Shown: piece after piece, positions 16,879-25,429 of the stretch
Layout of the letters: every line of letters begins with the position of its first letter
How positions within the stretch are numbered: the first letter of the stretch is position 1
Source: DAOOVD01 sp035369845
GTDB taxonomy: Bacteria > Bacillota > Desulfotomaculia > Desulfotomaculales > Pelotomaculaceae
Assembly: GCA_035369845.1 (NCBI GenBank)
Contig: DAOOVD010000007.1
Coordinates: 1-60,538 of the forward strand
Reading direction: 5' to 3'
DNA: 60,538 nucleotides
The notes under the pieces: generated by a model
Seen by the model: only the letters and a program-made list of their open reading frames with translations
The model's database searches: none
What the model was told of the DNA's origin: nothing
Program-made: the position numbers and the translations under genes

Positions 16879-17418
16879 ATGGGCGATCCCGGGAGAAAAG
16901 GGCTTATTCTGGTAAACACCGGCAACGGAAAAGGCAAAACCACGGCCGCGCTGGGAATGGGCTTGAGGGCGTGGGGGCAGGGGATGAAGGTCCTGGTCCT
17001 CCAGTTTATCAAAGGAGGCTGGAAGTACGGGGAATTGAAGGCTGCCGAGAAACTTGCGCCCGGTTTTGAAATACGGCAAATGGGTGAAGGTTTTATAAAG
17101 GGACCCGGGGACAAGGAACTGGACGAACACCGCCAGGCGGCCGGGGAAGCCCTGGAAGCCGCCCGGACCGAGATAGCCTCGGGCAAGTACGATCTGATCA
17201 TCCTGGACGAAATACTGTACGCCATTCATTACGGGCTGGTCGCCCTCGACGACGTGCTCGCGCTGCTGGACGGAAAACCGGAGGAACTTCACCTGGTGCT
17301 CACCGGCCGCAACGCTCCTCCGGAAATTATTGAAAAAGCCGATCTGGTAACGGAAATGAAAGAGATAAAACATCCCTTTACCAGCGGCATAGCCGCCCAG
17401 AAAGGGATAGAGTTCTAA
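16879..17418 (+). CDS. cobO: Cob(I)yrinic acid a,c-diamide adenosyltransferase (CobO/BtuR)
   Basis: Transfers the adenosyl group from ATP to cob(I)alamin or corrinoid precursors (179 aa). The P-loop GNGKGKTT (about 15-22), LVLQFIKGGWKYGE, DLIILDEILYAI and the LTGRNAP motif are typical of the CobA/CobO/BtuR family. It stands alone without other cobalamin genes in the window, so it may serve salvage or adenosylcobalamin-dependent enzymes elsewhere. The ATG at 16879 follows ACGGAGGGTGG. Confidence 0.92.
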   Translation: MGDPGRKGLILVNTGNGKGKTTAALGMGLRAWGQGMKVLVLQFIKGGWKYGELKAAEKLAPGFEIRQMGEGFIKGPGDKELDEHRQAAGEALEAARTEIASGKYDLIILDEILYAIHYGLVALDDVLALLDGKPEELHLVLTGRNAPPEIIEKADLVTEMKEIKHPFTSGIAAQKGIEF

Positions 17419-17488
17419 TCCGGCACTAAAGGCGCTGTCCGGCAATAAGCTTGCAAAGGTAATTTCTTGACGGGGGAGTTAGATTGAA

Positions 17489-17950
17489 TTGCGTCAGGTA
17501 AGCGTTACCACGGCTTGGCTTGTCAACGCGTTTGAAAACAGCAGCGAGTATTCCGAGTACTACCTTGACATGCTTACCGGAGACGTCAAGTTTTTTTCTC
17601 CGATGGATTTTCCCGAGCATGTGGAAATAATGAAAAGACTGGACAGGCAGACGGATCGTTTTATCAGGCTTCCCAAGCTTGAAAAAGAACTGTCCAGGAA
17701 AATCAAACAGGAATTCACAAAAACCGTGGACGATACCTATTTGAAAGGCCTGCTGGAAAACGCCATGACCGCGGACCTGAAATTCAGGAACGCCCTGATG
17801 GAGTACAGGGACGCCAGAATGCGGTGGTACGCTTTTCAGAACGAGAAATACGCGGAATTCTTGAAAGAGTGGTTTAAAAAAAGAGGTATAGAATTGGTTG
17901 AAAAGCCCGCCGCGGACAACGCCGGGTGCAATAAAAAACCGGATCAATAA
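17489..17950 (+). CDS. UPF0158 family protein
   Basis: Uncharacterised 153-residue, charged, probably cytoplasmic protein. The pattern AFENSSEYSEYYLDMLTGDV followed by a helical region and ending RWYAFQNEKYAEFLKEWFKKRGIE matches the UPF0158 layout. A TTG start at 17489 follows GGGGGAG. The last 25 residues are a low-complexity tail. Function unknown. Confidence 0.65.
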   Translation: MRQVSVTTAWLVNAFENSSEYSEYYLDMLTGDVKFFSPMDFPEHVEIMKRLDRQTDRFIRLPKLEKELSRKIKQEFTKTVDDTYLKGLLENAMTADLKFRNALMEYRDARMRWYAFQNEKYAEFLKEWFKKRGIELVEKPAADNAGCNKKPDQ

Positions 17951-18069
17951 TTAGGACGTCGATATTGGACTGCAGACTAAAAACAGGACTTTCGTCCTAT
18001 AAAAAAATAGGAAATTGGTACGATTTTTTTCAGGCATTAGTGTGGTAAATATATATGAAATCTGTCACA

Positions 18070-18160
18070 TAATCCCGAAAAAGGCAAACCCGTCCGAAAG
18101 GCGGAGACGCAAAGCCATGGGTCTAAGGCTTAAAGCTACGATTGCCAGGTTGCCGTGACT
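18070..18160 (+). promoter_or_regulatory. c-di-GMP-I (GEMM) riboswitch aptamer
   Basis: The aptamer shows GGCAAACC, a GAAA tetraloop in P2, the conserved GACGCAAAGCCATGGG core, and the closing GCCAGGTTGCCG. These are all signature positions of the class I cyclic di-GMP riboswitch. A terminator hairpin follows directly, so control is probably transcriptional. It regulates the HD-GYP phosphodiesterase gene downstream. Confidence 0.94.
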
Positions 18161-18168
18161 TCGATGCG

Positions 18169-18210
18169 CTAAGCCTTCAAGACTTTGGGTTTTAAAGGCT
18201 TAGTTTTTTC
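18169..18210 (+). terminator. Riboswitch expression-platform terminator
   Basis: CTAAGCCTT (18169-18177) pairs with AAGGCTTAG (18195-18203), then a T6 run. The CTAAGGCTTAAAGC segment inside the aptamer 3' part (18123-18136) is also complementary to the same strand, a possible antiterminator partner. Confidence 0.8.
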
Positions 18211-18246
18211 TGTCCGAGTTTTCGTTTTATAGGGGGAGCCGGTACC

Positions 18247-19356
18247 ATGCGGAGGATTCCGATCGACATGCTCCGTCCGGGAATGAAAGTGGGTCTGTCA
18301 ATTTACAATAACCGGGGTGACATCCTGGTCCAGAAGGATGTCGTTCTGACTCGATTCTATATCGAGAGGCTGAAAAAGCATAATGTGCCCGCCCTGTATA
18401 TAATCGACGATTTTTTGCCGGAAATGGGAATATCGGACATGATCAGCGAGAAGACACGTGTCAAGGCAATAGAAAACGTCAGGAATACGCTCACGAGATT
18501 GAGCAATGGCATGTCGTTTGAAGCCGGAGATGAAAACAGGCTGAAATCGGACATTGAAGAGATAATTCAGCAAATATTAAAAAATAAAGATATGATATAC
18601 GATATGATCGATATCAGATGCACTGATGAGTCCCTGTTCGGGCATTGTGTAAACGTGGCCGTCCTGTCGCTGATTACCGGGGTATCGATGGGAATGGGCA
18701 GAGAAGAATTGAGGGTTCTCGGTATGGGAGCCATTTTGCATGACATCGGCAAGGCGTTGATACCCAAACAAATACTAAACAAGCCGGGCAAGTTGACGGC
18801 GGCGGAGTTCGAACAGATAAAGAGGCATTCCGAGTACGGCTTTGATATTTTGAACAATAAAAAGCAAAGAATTCACCATTTGTCCAAGCTGATTTTAAAA
18901 CAGCACCATGAGCGGTTCAATGGATGCGGGTACCCCGAAGGGTTGAAAGGCAAAGACATTCACATGTTCTCTCAAATCGTCGGGATATCCGACATGTACG
19001 ATGCGATGACAACCTGCAAGGCATACCGCGATGCCATACCCGTCAACAAAGTATACAAAATGCTGGCATCCTGCGGCGGCTATCTTTTTGATTATGATAT
19101 CCTGACCAATTTCCTCAGAAATATTGCGGCATACCCGAAGGGATCACTGGTCGTGCTGAAAAGCGGGGAAATCGGCATAATCATGGAAACGCGCGTGGGT
19201 TTTCCCCTGCTTCCGAAGATAAAAATAATCGCGGACAAGAACGGAAGGCCTGTTGAGCGCTGTATTGTGGAAATGTCAAAGGATCCGAGCATATCAATTG
19301 TAAAAGTGCTCAATAACAATGAGATTGAGAAGCTGAAAAAAACGATCCAAAAATGA
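18247..19356 (+). CDS. HD-GYP domain cyclic di-GMP phosphodiesterase
   Basis: Predicted to hydrolyse c-di-GMP (369 aa, no membrane segment). An N-terminal DUF3391-like region (about 1-110) precedes an HD-GYP domain. It has HDIGK near residue 165, the PKQILNKPGKL segment, HHERFNGCGYPEG with the GYP motif, and GISDMYDAMT. All metal-ligand His/Asp residues look intact. A C-terminal small beta domain (about 300-365) ends the protein. Its mRNA carries a c-di-GMP riboswitch, so the substrate of the enzyme controls its own synthesis. The ATG at 18247 follows AGGGGGAG. Confidence 0.92.
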   Translation: MRRIPIDMLRPGMKVGLSIYNNRGDILVQKDVVLTRFYIERLKKHNVPALYIIDDFLPEMGISDMISEKTRVKAIENVRNTLTRLSNGMSFEAGDENRLKSDIEEIIQQILKNKDMIYDMIDIRCTDESLFGHCVNVAVLSLITGVSMGMGREELRVLGMGAILHDIGKALIPKQILNKPGKLTAAEFEQIKRHSEYGFDILNNKKQRIHHLSKLILKQHHERFNGCGYPEGLKGKDIHMFSQIVGISDMYDAMTTCKAYRDAIPVNKVYKMLASCGGYLFDYDILTNFLRNIAAYPKGSLVVLKSGEIGIIMETRVGFPLLPKIKIIADKNGRPVERCIVEMSKDPSISIVKVLNNNEIEKLKKTIQK

Positions 19357-19401
19357 TGCCGGCCGCCGGATCTGCGGGTTGCCGGGGCGGTTGCAGCACC
19401 A

Positions 19402-20550
19402 TCAGGGCGTCACGGTTGTGACATACACCTGCTTTTTGTCTTTTATCTGAATGATTGCGGCCGGCTTGACGGGGTTGCCGTCCATGCCGAGGCTTATTTC
19501 ACCGCTTACCGCGGGAAAATTTTTCGTTGCCTGGAGGGCTTCTTTTATTTTAACCGGGTTGTCGCTGTTGATTGTTTCAATGGCGTTGAGCAGCAGCCTG
19601 GTCGCGTCGTAACAGAGGGTCGACCTGGCGTCGGGCACGGTTCCGTATCTGGAACTGTAAGTTTCGACCCACTTTTTGACTTCGGGGCGTGGGTCGTCGG
19701 GCGAGTAGTGGTTTGTAAAGTACCCTCCTTCCAGCGCTTCGTAGCCGGTATCCCCGTAGTCCCACCCGTCGCTGCCGAGAAAAATGGCCTGGATGCCTTT
19801 TTCGCGAGCCTGACCGGCAATCAAGGCCGCTTTTGGGCATGAGTCGGGAAGATAGATAATATCGGGGTTTTGTTCCGCCATGCTGTTGAGGACTTCCCCG
19901 AAGTTCCGGTCTTTCTGGGAGTATCCGACTGAGGCGAGAATCCGGCCGCCGGCTTTGCTGAAATTGTCTTTGAAGCAGTGTGCCAGCCCGGCCGAGTAGT
20001 CACTGTCCATGTCGTAAAAAACGGCGGCGGTTTTTGCCTTGAGGGTGTCTGTCGCGAACTTTGCGGCCACCGTGCCCTGGAATGGATCAATATAGCAGGC
20101 GCGGAAGACGAAATCTTTGCGGATACCGTTGTCCACCGTGATTTTCGGGTTGGTGGCGGCGCTGGCGACGACCACGACTTTGTTGTCGTTGGCCGTTTGG
20201 GATACGGGAACGGCGGTTTTGTAAGTGCCGGAACAGACAATGGCCTTGACCTGATCCTGGTCGATCATCTTTTGAGCGGCGTTTGAAGCTTCGACGGGAT
20301 CATTGCAGTCATCCATTATCACCGTTTCAATCCTGTAGCCGCCCGTCCCCCCACCGGCCTGCTCTACGGCAAAGGCAAAGGCGTTTTTGTTTGATTCGCC
20401 GGCGTTCCCGACGTAACCGGAAAGGGGTCCGATAAAGCCGATCTTGACAATTTTTTCGTCCTGCCCGGGGATTTTGCCCCCGCAGCCGGTTGTCGTCGCC
20501 AGGCTGAGCGCCAGTATCGCCAGAACAATCTGCTGCACCTTGAGCCTCAA
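19402..20550 (-). CDS. Branched-chain amino-acid-type ABC transporter binding lipoprotein
   Basis: Periplasmic-binding-protein-like lipoprotein (382 aa) of the LivJ/Peripla_BP_6 family. A lipoprotein signal peptide ends in the lipobox TTGC with Cys23 as lipid anchor. The mature part begins VKIGFIGPLSGYVG, typical of the amino-acid receptor family. The TTG start at 20550 has AAAGGAG upstream. No LivHMGF permease or ATPase genes are nearby, so it is an orphan receptor. The ligand is unknown; branched-chain amino acids or amides are likely from the family. It converges on the HD-GYP gene. Confidence 0.87.
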   Translation of the reverse strand: MRLKVQQIVLAILALSLATTTGCGGKIPGQDEKIVKIGFIGPLSGYVGNAGESNKNAFAFAVEQAGGGTGGYRIETVIMDDCNDPVEASNAAQKMIDQDQVKAIVCSGTYKTAVPVSQTANDNKVVVVASAATNPKITVDNGIRKDFVFRACYIDPFQGTVAAKFATDTLKAKTAAVFYDMDSDYSAGLAHCFKDNFSKAGGRILASVGYSQKDRNFGEVLNSMAEQNPDIIYLPDSCPKAALIAGQAREKGIQAIFLGSDGWDYGDTGYEALEGGYFTNHYSPDDPRPEVKKWVETYSSRYGTVPDARSTLCYDATRLLLNAIETINSDNPVKIKEALQATKNFPAVSGEISLGMDGNPVKPAAIIQIKDKKQVYVTTVTP

Positions 20551-20911
20551 TAGAATCTCTCCTTTGCCGGAAATATATTAACCGCGGAGCACGTTATCTT
20601 TCGGCAGGACATCATTTGGGCCTGAGTCCCGGGGCAGCGTTTCCATACTAAAAATTCTTCGCCATGTATAAATTTCCTGCTTACAGTGACGGTACATCGA
20701 ATTTTAGCGTACTCCCGCCGCTCGATCCAAACCGACAAAAATAGGAACTACCCAAAACCGCCAACTTGTAGTAAAATGTAAATGTGTTAGGAAAGAACCG
20801 GCACCGGAACCATTGAGAAAAAAATACAGGGGGTTTTTAACAGGAACAGGGGAAAATAAGTCAGTTGAATAGTTGATAAGTGCCGGACTTGCTTTGTAAG
20901 GGAGGCATTTG
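20551..20911. other. Divergent intergenic region, livJ-type gene / yabE
   Basis: 361 bases without a convincing gene. A short minus-strand frame (20547-20738) lacks a ribosome site and family features. A candidate minus-strand promoter (TTGGAT-18-TAAAAT, 20701-20730) could serve the binding protein. No clear promoter was found for yabE. Confidence 0.5.
20701..20730 (-). promoter_or_regulatory. Candidate promoter for the binding-protein gene
   Basis: On the minus strand TTGGAT and TAAAAT are spaced 18 bases, 150 bases upstream of the start codon. Moderate match only. Confidence 0.3.
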
Positions 20912-21925
20912 ATGAGTTGGGGGGACTTGCTGGATCAATGGAGGAACAAGCTGCCTGAAGGTATAAGACCGCCCCTTGGAAGGGGCTTTTTGTTCCGGGG
21001 GGTAATTGTTTTTGCAGCGGTGTTGCTTCTGTTTGCAGGCATCGCCCGGGCAAAGAAAACTGTGGTGGTGGTGGACGGCGGTAATGAAACGGCTTTGCAT
21101 ACCTGCGCCCGGACGGTTGACGGAGCGCTGAAGGCAGCGAAGGTGACTTTGCAGGAAAAGGACGAGGTGGTGCCGTCCCCTGATTCGCCGTTGAAAAATG
21201 GGACGGTAATAACGATCAACAGGGCGGCGGATGTAAAAATCGCCGTTGACGGGCAGGAGATTGCCGCCAGAACGAGGGGTGCGACGGTCGCGGACCTGCT
21301 CACCGAATACGGTATCAGCCTGGGTCCCGAGGACGAAGTGACGCCTGCGGCGGATACTCCGGTGCAGAAGGATATGACGGTTAGGATTGCCAGGGTGGTC
21401 ACGAAAACCGAGTATGTCGACGCGGTTATTGAGTTTGAAACAAAGAGGCAGTATACCACCAAACTTCCGGAAGGGTCTACCCGCGTTGCGCGAGACGGCA
21501 GGGAGGGGACTGAGCGGCAGACCTGGCAGGTGACCTTTAGGGACGGTAGGGAGGCAAGCCGTAAGCTGGCTTCGCGCGAGGTTGTTGTCCCGCCCGTAGA
21601 CAGAATTGTTCTCGTCGGCAGCAGCATGGTGTCGCGGGGCGGTGAAAACATCAGGTACTCCGAAGCGATCGACATGATTGCTTCGGCGTACACCTACACG
21701 GGTTACAATACCGCCTCCGGGGTTCCTCCGCATTACGGGGTGGCCGCGGTCGACCCGGGGAGAATCCCCATGGGAACCAGGCTGTATGTGGAAGGGTACG
21801 GCTATGTTACCGCTCTCGACCGCGGCAGTGCGATCAGCGGGAACAGGATCGACCTGTTTTTTGAAAGTTACGAAGAAGCGATGAGTTGGGGCGTGAGAAG
21901 AGTAAAAGTATATGTTTTGGATTGA
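20912..21925 (+). CDS. yabE: YabE-like G5/3D-domain cell wall protein
   Basis: Exported cell-wall protein (337 aa), a resuscitation-promoting-factor-like autolysin family. An N-terminal membrane anchor (about 28-48) is followed by two DUF348 repeats (about 50-150), a G5 domain (about 152-230), and a C-terminal 3D domain (three conserved aspartates: VAAVDPG, TALDRG, NRIDLFF). The 3D domain resembles lytic transglycosylase MltA-type barrels. The ATG at 20912 (not the adjoining TTG) is spaced correctly from GGAGG. As in Bacillus it precedes ksgA, but rnmV, normally between them, is missing here. Confidence 0.9.
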   Translation: MSWGDLLDQWRNKLPEGIRPPLGRGFLFRGVIVFAAVLLLFAGIARAKKTVVVVDGGNETALHTCARTVDGALKAAKVTLQEKDEVVPSPDSPLKNGTVITINRAADVKIAVDGQEIAARTRGATVADLLTEYGISLGPEDEVTPAADTPVQKDMTVRIARVVTKTEYVDAVIEFETKRQYTTKLPEGSTRVARDGREGTERQTWQVTFRDGREASRKLASREVVVPPVDRIVLVGSSMVSRGGENIRYSEAIDMIASAYTYTGYNTASGVPPHYGVAAVDPGRIPMGTRLYVEGYGYVTALDRGSAISGNRIDLFFESYEEAMSWGVRRVKVYVLD

Positions 21926-22040
21926 TCGGGGGCCTAAAAAGGCCCTTTTTGATTGCCGTGAAACAGGGAATAATAAAGGAAACGGCCTTGATTTGTCGAA
22001 ATATTTAAGTCGGACAACTTTTTCAGAGGACGCGGTTTTT

Positions 22041-22931
22041 TTGATCGATGTCGCTTCACCCGGCACAGCCAGAAAAATCCTGAGCGGTTACGGTATACAC
22101 GCGCGAAAGAGCCTCGGGCAGAATTTTTTGGTAGACCCCAATATCGCCAATAAAATTATCAATGCGGCTGAACTGACGCCCGCCGATCTGGCAGTGGAAA
22201 TCGGCCCCGGTTTGGGGGCGATCACCGCCAGAGCGGCGGGCAGGGCCGGGAAGGTGCTGGCCGTTGAGGTGGACCGGAGGCTGCTGCCCGTTCTTGCTGA
22301 AACCCTCGAAGGTGCGGATAATGTTGAAATTTTTTGGGGCGATGCCCTGGAAATCAATTTTGATCGGCTGGCGGAGGAGAAAACCGGAGGCGTTTTCGGA
22401 GCCGGCAAAAAAAAGTACAAGCTGCTGGGAAACCTTCCATACTACATTACAAGCCCTTTGCTGGTTCATCTGCTGCACGGGCGTTTCAACATTTCGGCGA
22501 TGCTGGTAATGGTTCAACTGGAGGTTGCCGCCCGCCTTTCGGCGGCGCCGGGAACCGGGGATTACGGTACTTTAAGCGTAACCGCGCAGTACTTTGCCGA
22601 ACCGAAGCTGCTTTTCCGCGTGCCCGGAACGGTTTTCTTCCCGTCGCCGGGAGTTGATTCCGCGCTGGTGCGTCTTGCCGTCCGGCCCGAGCCGGCTGTA
22701 GCGGTGCGCGACGAGAAAGTTTTTTTCAAGGTGGTCAGGGCTGCGTTCGGACACCGCCGGAAGACCTTGCTGAATTCGCTGGCCGGATCCGGATTGGGCC
22801 CCGGCCGGGAAGAGTGTTTGCTTGCCTTGAGGAGGGCCGGCCTTGACCCCGGCCGGCGGGGTGAAACTCTAAGCCTGTCGGAGTTTGCCGCCTTGACGGA
22901 CAGTTTTACTGAAATACTGAACGGGTTTTAA
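22041..22931 (+). CDS. ksgA: 16S rRNA dimethyladenosine transferase KsgA
   Basis: Dimethylates A1518 and A1519 of 16S rRNA (296 aa). The SLGQNFLVD entry motif, SAM-binding EIGPGLGAIT, and the catalytic NLPYYIT motif are intact. The frame is open from inside yabE (21912). The TTG at 22041 after CAGAGGA gives MIDVASPGTARKIL, which aligns with the family N-terminus; a TTG at 21993 is possible. No RNase M5 gene (rnmV) precedes it. Confidence 0.94.
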   Translation: MIDVASPGTARKILSGYGIHARKSLGQNFLVDPNIANKIINAAELTPADLAVEIGPGLGAITARAAGRAGKVLAVEVDRRLLPVLAETLEGADNVEIFWGDALEINFDRLAEEKTGGVFGAGKKKYKLLGNLPYYITSPLLVHLLHGRFNISAMLVMVQLEVAARLSAAPGTGDYGTLSVTAQYFAEPKLLFRVPGTVFFPSPGVDSALVRLAVRPEPAVAVRDEKVFFKVVRAAFGHRRKTLLNSLAGSGLGPGREECLLALRRAGLDPGRRGETLSLSEFAALTDSFTEILNGF

Positions 22932-23007
22932 AGATGCCGCCCTTTTTTGGTCCTTGCTTTTGCAGGATGACATAAGCTGATATAAAGAAAGAGGAGGAGG
23001 GAGGAGC

Positions 23008-23478
23008 ATGACTTTTATCAGCCCGTCAAAAGGCCGGATGGGCTTCGGGGAAATGATGAGCGACATAATCAGATATATCAAGGGCCTCCCCACCTCTTCG
23101 TACAAAATCATTATAGGGACCGATTCCCAGGTGAGAAGCGAGACCTGCTTTATTACGGCCATCATCGTACACCGGCTGGGTAAAGGGGCGCGTTATTATT
23201 ACAGAAAAAAAGTTCAGCGCAAAATCAGGAGCCTGCGCCAGAAAATTTTTTACGAAACCGCTTTAAGCCTGGAAATTGGCGGGATGGTGCATAAATATTT
23301 TGCCGACATCGGTTATGACGACCTGAATGTGGAGATTCATATCGACGTGGGGGTTTACGGCGAAACGAAGGACCTGATCCGGGAGGTCGTGGGCATGGTG
23401 ACGGGAAGCGGCTTCAGGGCGAAAATCAAGCCCGAGGCCTACGGAGCCTCCAGTGTCGCCGACAAGCACACGAAGTAA
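23008..23478 (+). CDS. DUF458 RNase H-like protein (YkuK family)
   Basis: 156-residue protein of the YkuK/DUF458 family, which adopts an RNase H-like fold; function not established. The sequence IIIGTDSQVR supplies the first acidic position, and IHIDVGVYGETKDLIREVV plus the SSVADKHTK end are typical. The ATG at 23008 follows a strong GAGGAGGGAGG. It is followed by a clear terminator. Confidence 0.8.
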   Translation: MTFISPSKGRMGFGEMMSDIIRYIKGLPTSSYKIIIGTDSQVRSETCFITAIIVHRLGKGARYYYRKKVQRKIRSLRQKIFYETALSLEIGGMVHKYFADIGYDDLNVEIHIDVGVYGETKDLIREVVGMVTGSGFRAKIKPEAYGASSVADKHTK

Positions 23479-23513
23479 AACGGGTGTAAAAGAAAGAACT
23501 GTTTTTTATTTAA

Positions 23514-23541
23514 AAAACAAAACCCCGAGGGGGTTTTTTTG
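23514..23541 (+). terminator. Intrinsic terminator after ykuK-like gene
   Basis: AAACCCC (23520-23526), loop GAG, GGGGTTT, then continued Ts. The A-rich left side means it may also act on the converging minus-strand gene. Confidence 0.8.
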
Positions 23542-23585
23542 TTCGTACCGGGGTTGCGCCTTGACGGCTTTCTTTTTGCAAGCGT

Positions 23586-24386
23586 TTATACGCCGGCTCC
23601 GCCGAGGAACCAGTCGAGCAAATCCCACCGCCTCTTTGAGTTGTATCCGTCGTATTCGACCGGGCCCGCAGTCCGGCTTCTTTTTTCACCCCTGTAAACG
23701 CGGACGGCTTCAAGGCAGTCGCCGATGATGGTATGAGCGATCAACTCCGAATGGGTGATGTTTTTCCCCGGTGATCCCAGGGCACAGTGAGGCACCGTTG
23801 TGCCGATACGGATTTTAAGCCCCCGTTTGACTGCGATGACCAGGGCGACCGGGGGCATGGCGAGCTCTCTTAAGGGAACGGAAAGGAGAAGGCGGCGGGA
23901 TACGGCGTGCGGGCCGTGGCACGGCGAGGCGACGCCGATGTGTTTTTTCAAGCCGATTTCGCTGTTTAACCTGCCGCGGGCTTCAAGCACCTTTATTGCA
24001 AGCCTGGAAAGATTCCTGCCGTGCGCGGCCGGATAACAGTCGGTCAGGGCCATATCCGCCGTTCCCGAATCGACTGCCCGGATCAGTTCCTTCAGGTTGC
24101 CGGATATTTCTCCGTCCATGTCGCCGTCCAGAAAAAGCACGGCTTCGGCGCCCATATCCCGCGCAATTTTGGCCCCTGCCGCCCTGGGCACGTCTATGCC
24201 CAGGGTTTCTTCAAAATACAGGGGATAGATCTTATTGGAACGGGTTTCGCGCACAATTCTGTATGAATTGTCACTGCACCCGTTGATTACCGGGATTATC
24301 ACGTCTATCTGCGTGGCCAGGAGGTTTTTCAGCGTTTTTTTCAGTCTCTTTTCCTCGTTGTGAACAGGCACCACCGCCGCCAGCAT
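23586..24386 (-). CDS. Family 2 glycosyltransferase
   Basis: GT-A-fold transferase (266 aa) without membrane segments. The N-terminal AAVVPVHNEEKRL is the nucleotide-sugar strand-loop, and FLDGDMDGE holds the DxD metal motif. A mid-protein conserved PCHGPHAVSR replaces the usual ED acceptor motif region. The start is the ATG at 24386 (a TTG immediately before is in frame). Donor and acceptor are unknown. It is divergent from yabG, which might suggest a sporulation or envelope sugar role, but that is inference. Confidence 0.78.
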   Translation of the reverse strand: MLAAVVPVHNEEKRLKKTLKNLLATQIDVIIPVINGCSDNSYRIVRETRSNKIYPLYFEETLGIDVPRAAGAKIARDMGAEAVLFLDGDMDGEISGNLKELIRAVDSGTADMALTDCYPAAHGRNLSRLAIKVLEARGRLNSEIGLKKHIGVASPCHGPHAVSRRLLLSVPLRELAMPPVALVIAVKRGLKIRIGTTVPHCALGSPGKNITHSELIAHTIIGDCLEAVRVYRGEKRSRTAGPVEYDGYNSKRRWDLLDWFLGGAGV

Positions 24387-24433
24387 CAAATCAGCCCCAG
24401 TCCGGGCGGGTGCGTACAGCCCCCGGTTTCACC

Positions 24434-24459
24434 ACCGGCACCGCCCCTAACATATTATA
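24434..24459 (+). promoter_or_regulatory. Candidate sigma-K promoter for yabG
   Basis: CATATTATA (24451-24459) matches the sigma-K -10 consensus CATANNNTA exactly. An AC dinucleotide lies 15 bases upstream (another 18). The gene yabG is sigma-K dependent in B. subtilis. Pattern match only. Confidence 0.45.
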
Positions 24460-24486
24460 TAAAAAAACGGTAAAGGGGTTATCGGC

Positions 24487-25380
24487 GTGGGATATTTTAA
24501 TATAGGCGATATAGTGGGGCGGAAGTCTTACAACAGGGATATTTTCTTTAAAATAACCGACTTTTTTAAGAATGAGGAGGGCAGGGAGTGTGCCCACCTC
24601 AAGGGAATATTCATGCGCCTGCTGGCCAACGCGCCCCTGGATGATTTGGAGAAGGTAGAACCCGGTGAATTGACCGTTCACCTGAAGGAGCACACAGTAA
24701 AGGGAAGCGAGCAGATGAACCGCATTCTGGCCAGACGCCGGAAAGAGCGGGAATTTTTTTTAAGCAGGGCGGTGCAAACTGAAAAAAACAGCGGCGGCCA
24801 TTCCCACCTGACGGACGGTTTCGACCTGCCGGGGACGGTTTTGCACATTGACGGGGACAGCGATTACCTCGAGCTGTGCCTGACGACATACAAGCAGCTC
24901 AATATACCGGCAAACGGCTATTGCGTCAACGAGGAACAGCAACCGCAAGTCGTGGGGAATCTGCTTGCCAAGCACATCCCGGATTTGCTGGTCCTGACCG
25001 GGCATGACGGCTTGATGAAGGGGAAGGTGGATTTTTCCGACGTCAACAACTATTACTCGTCGAAATACTTCGTCGCGGCGGTGAAAGAGGCCCGCCGCTA
25101 CGAAAAAAGCATGGACGACCTGGTTATTTTTGCGGGCGCCTGCCAGTCGCACTACGAGGCCATCCTTTCGGCCGGAGCCAATTTTGCCAGCTCGCCCCGG
25201 AGGGTGATGATTCATGCCTACGATCCTGTATTTGTGGTGGAGAAAATAGCTTATACGTCTATTTACGACCCCATTTCGATAAAGGAAATAATATCCGGGA
25301 CGATAACGGGCTTCAGCGGCATCGGCGGGGTGGAAACCCGGGGCAAGTTCAGGATCGGGATACCCAAGTCGCCGTATTAG
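24487..25380 (+). CDS. yabG: Sporulation-specific protease YabG
   Basis: Cysteine protease (297 aa) that processes spore coat proteins during late sporulation. The N-terminal SH3-like GDIVGRKSY, the LTGHDG motif with the conserved histidine and the AGACQSHYEA motif with the conserved cysteine fit the YabG family, and the C-terminal GIGGVETRGKFRIG is conserved. The GTG start at 24487 follows AAAGGGG. A sigma-K-like promoter precedes it. Confidence 0.94.
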   Translation: MGYFNIGDIVGRKSYNRDIFFKITDFFKNEEGRECAHLKGIFMRLLANAPLDDLEKVEPGELTVHLKEHTVKGSEQMNRILARRRKEREFFLSRAVQTEKNSGGHSHLTDGFDLPGTVLHIDGDSDYLELCLTTYKQLNIPANGYCVNEEQQPQVVGNLLAKHIPDLLVLTGHDGLMKGKVDFSDVNNYYSSKYFVAAVKEARRYEKSMDDLVIFAGACQSHYEAILSAGANFASSPRRVMIHAYDPVFVVEKIAYTSIYDPISIKEIISGTITGFSGIGGVETRGKFRIGIPKSPY

Positions 25381-25393
25381 GCCTTTCAGGTTT

Positions 25394-25429
25394 AATAAAA
25401 AGAAGAACGCCTTTATCCGGCGTTCTTCA
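25394..25429 (-). terminator. Terminator for the winged-helix gene
   Basis: GAAGAACGCC (25402-25411) and GGCGTTCTTC (25419-25428) form a 10-bp stem with a 7-base loop. On the minus strand it is followed by T5, so it terminates the minus-strand gene, overlapping its last codons. Confidence 0.75.

Noticed and set aside
17981..18012. AGGAC...GTCCT hairpin after the UPF0158 gene as a terminator
   Set aside because: Followed by an A-rich, not T-rich, sequence on the plus strand.
20547..20738. 63-residue minus-strand frame upstream of the binding protein
   Set aside because: No ribosome site or family pattern; the region is better explained as promoter/leader.
20861..22066. 401-residue minus-strand frame opposite yabE
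   Set aside because: Antisense shadow of a gene with recognisable G5 and 3D domains.
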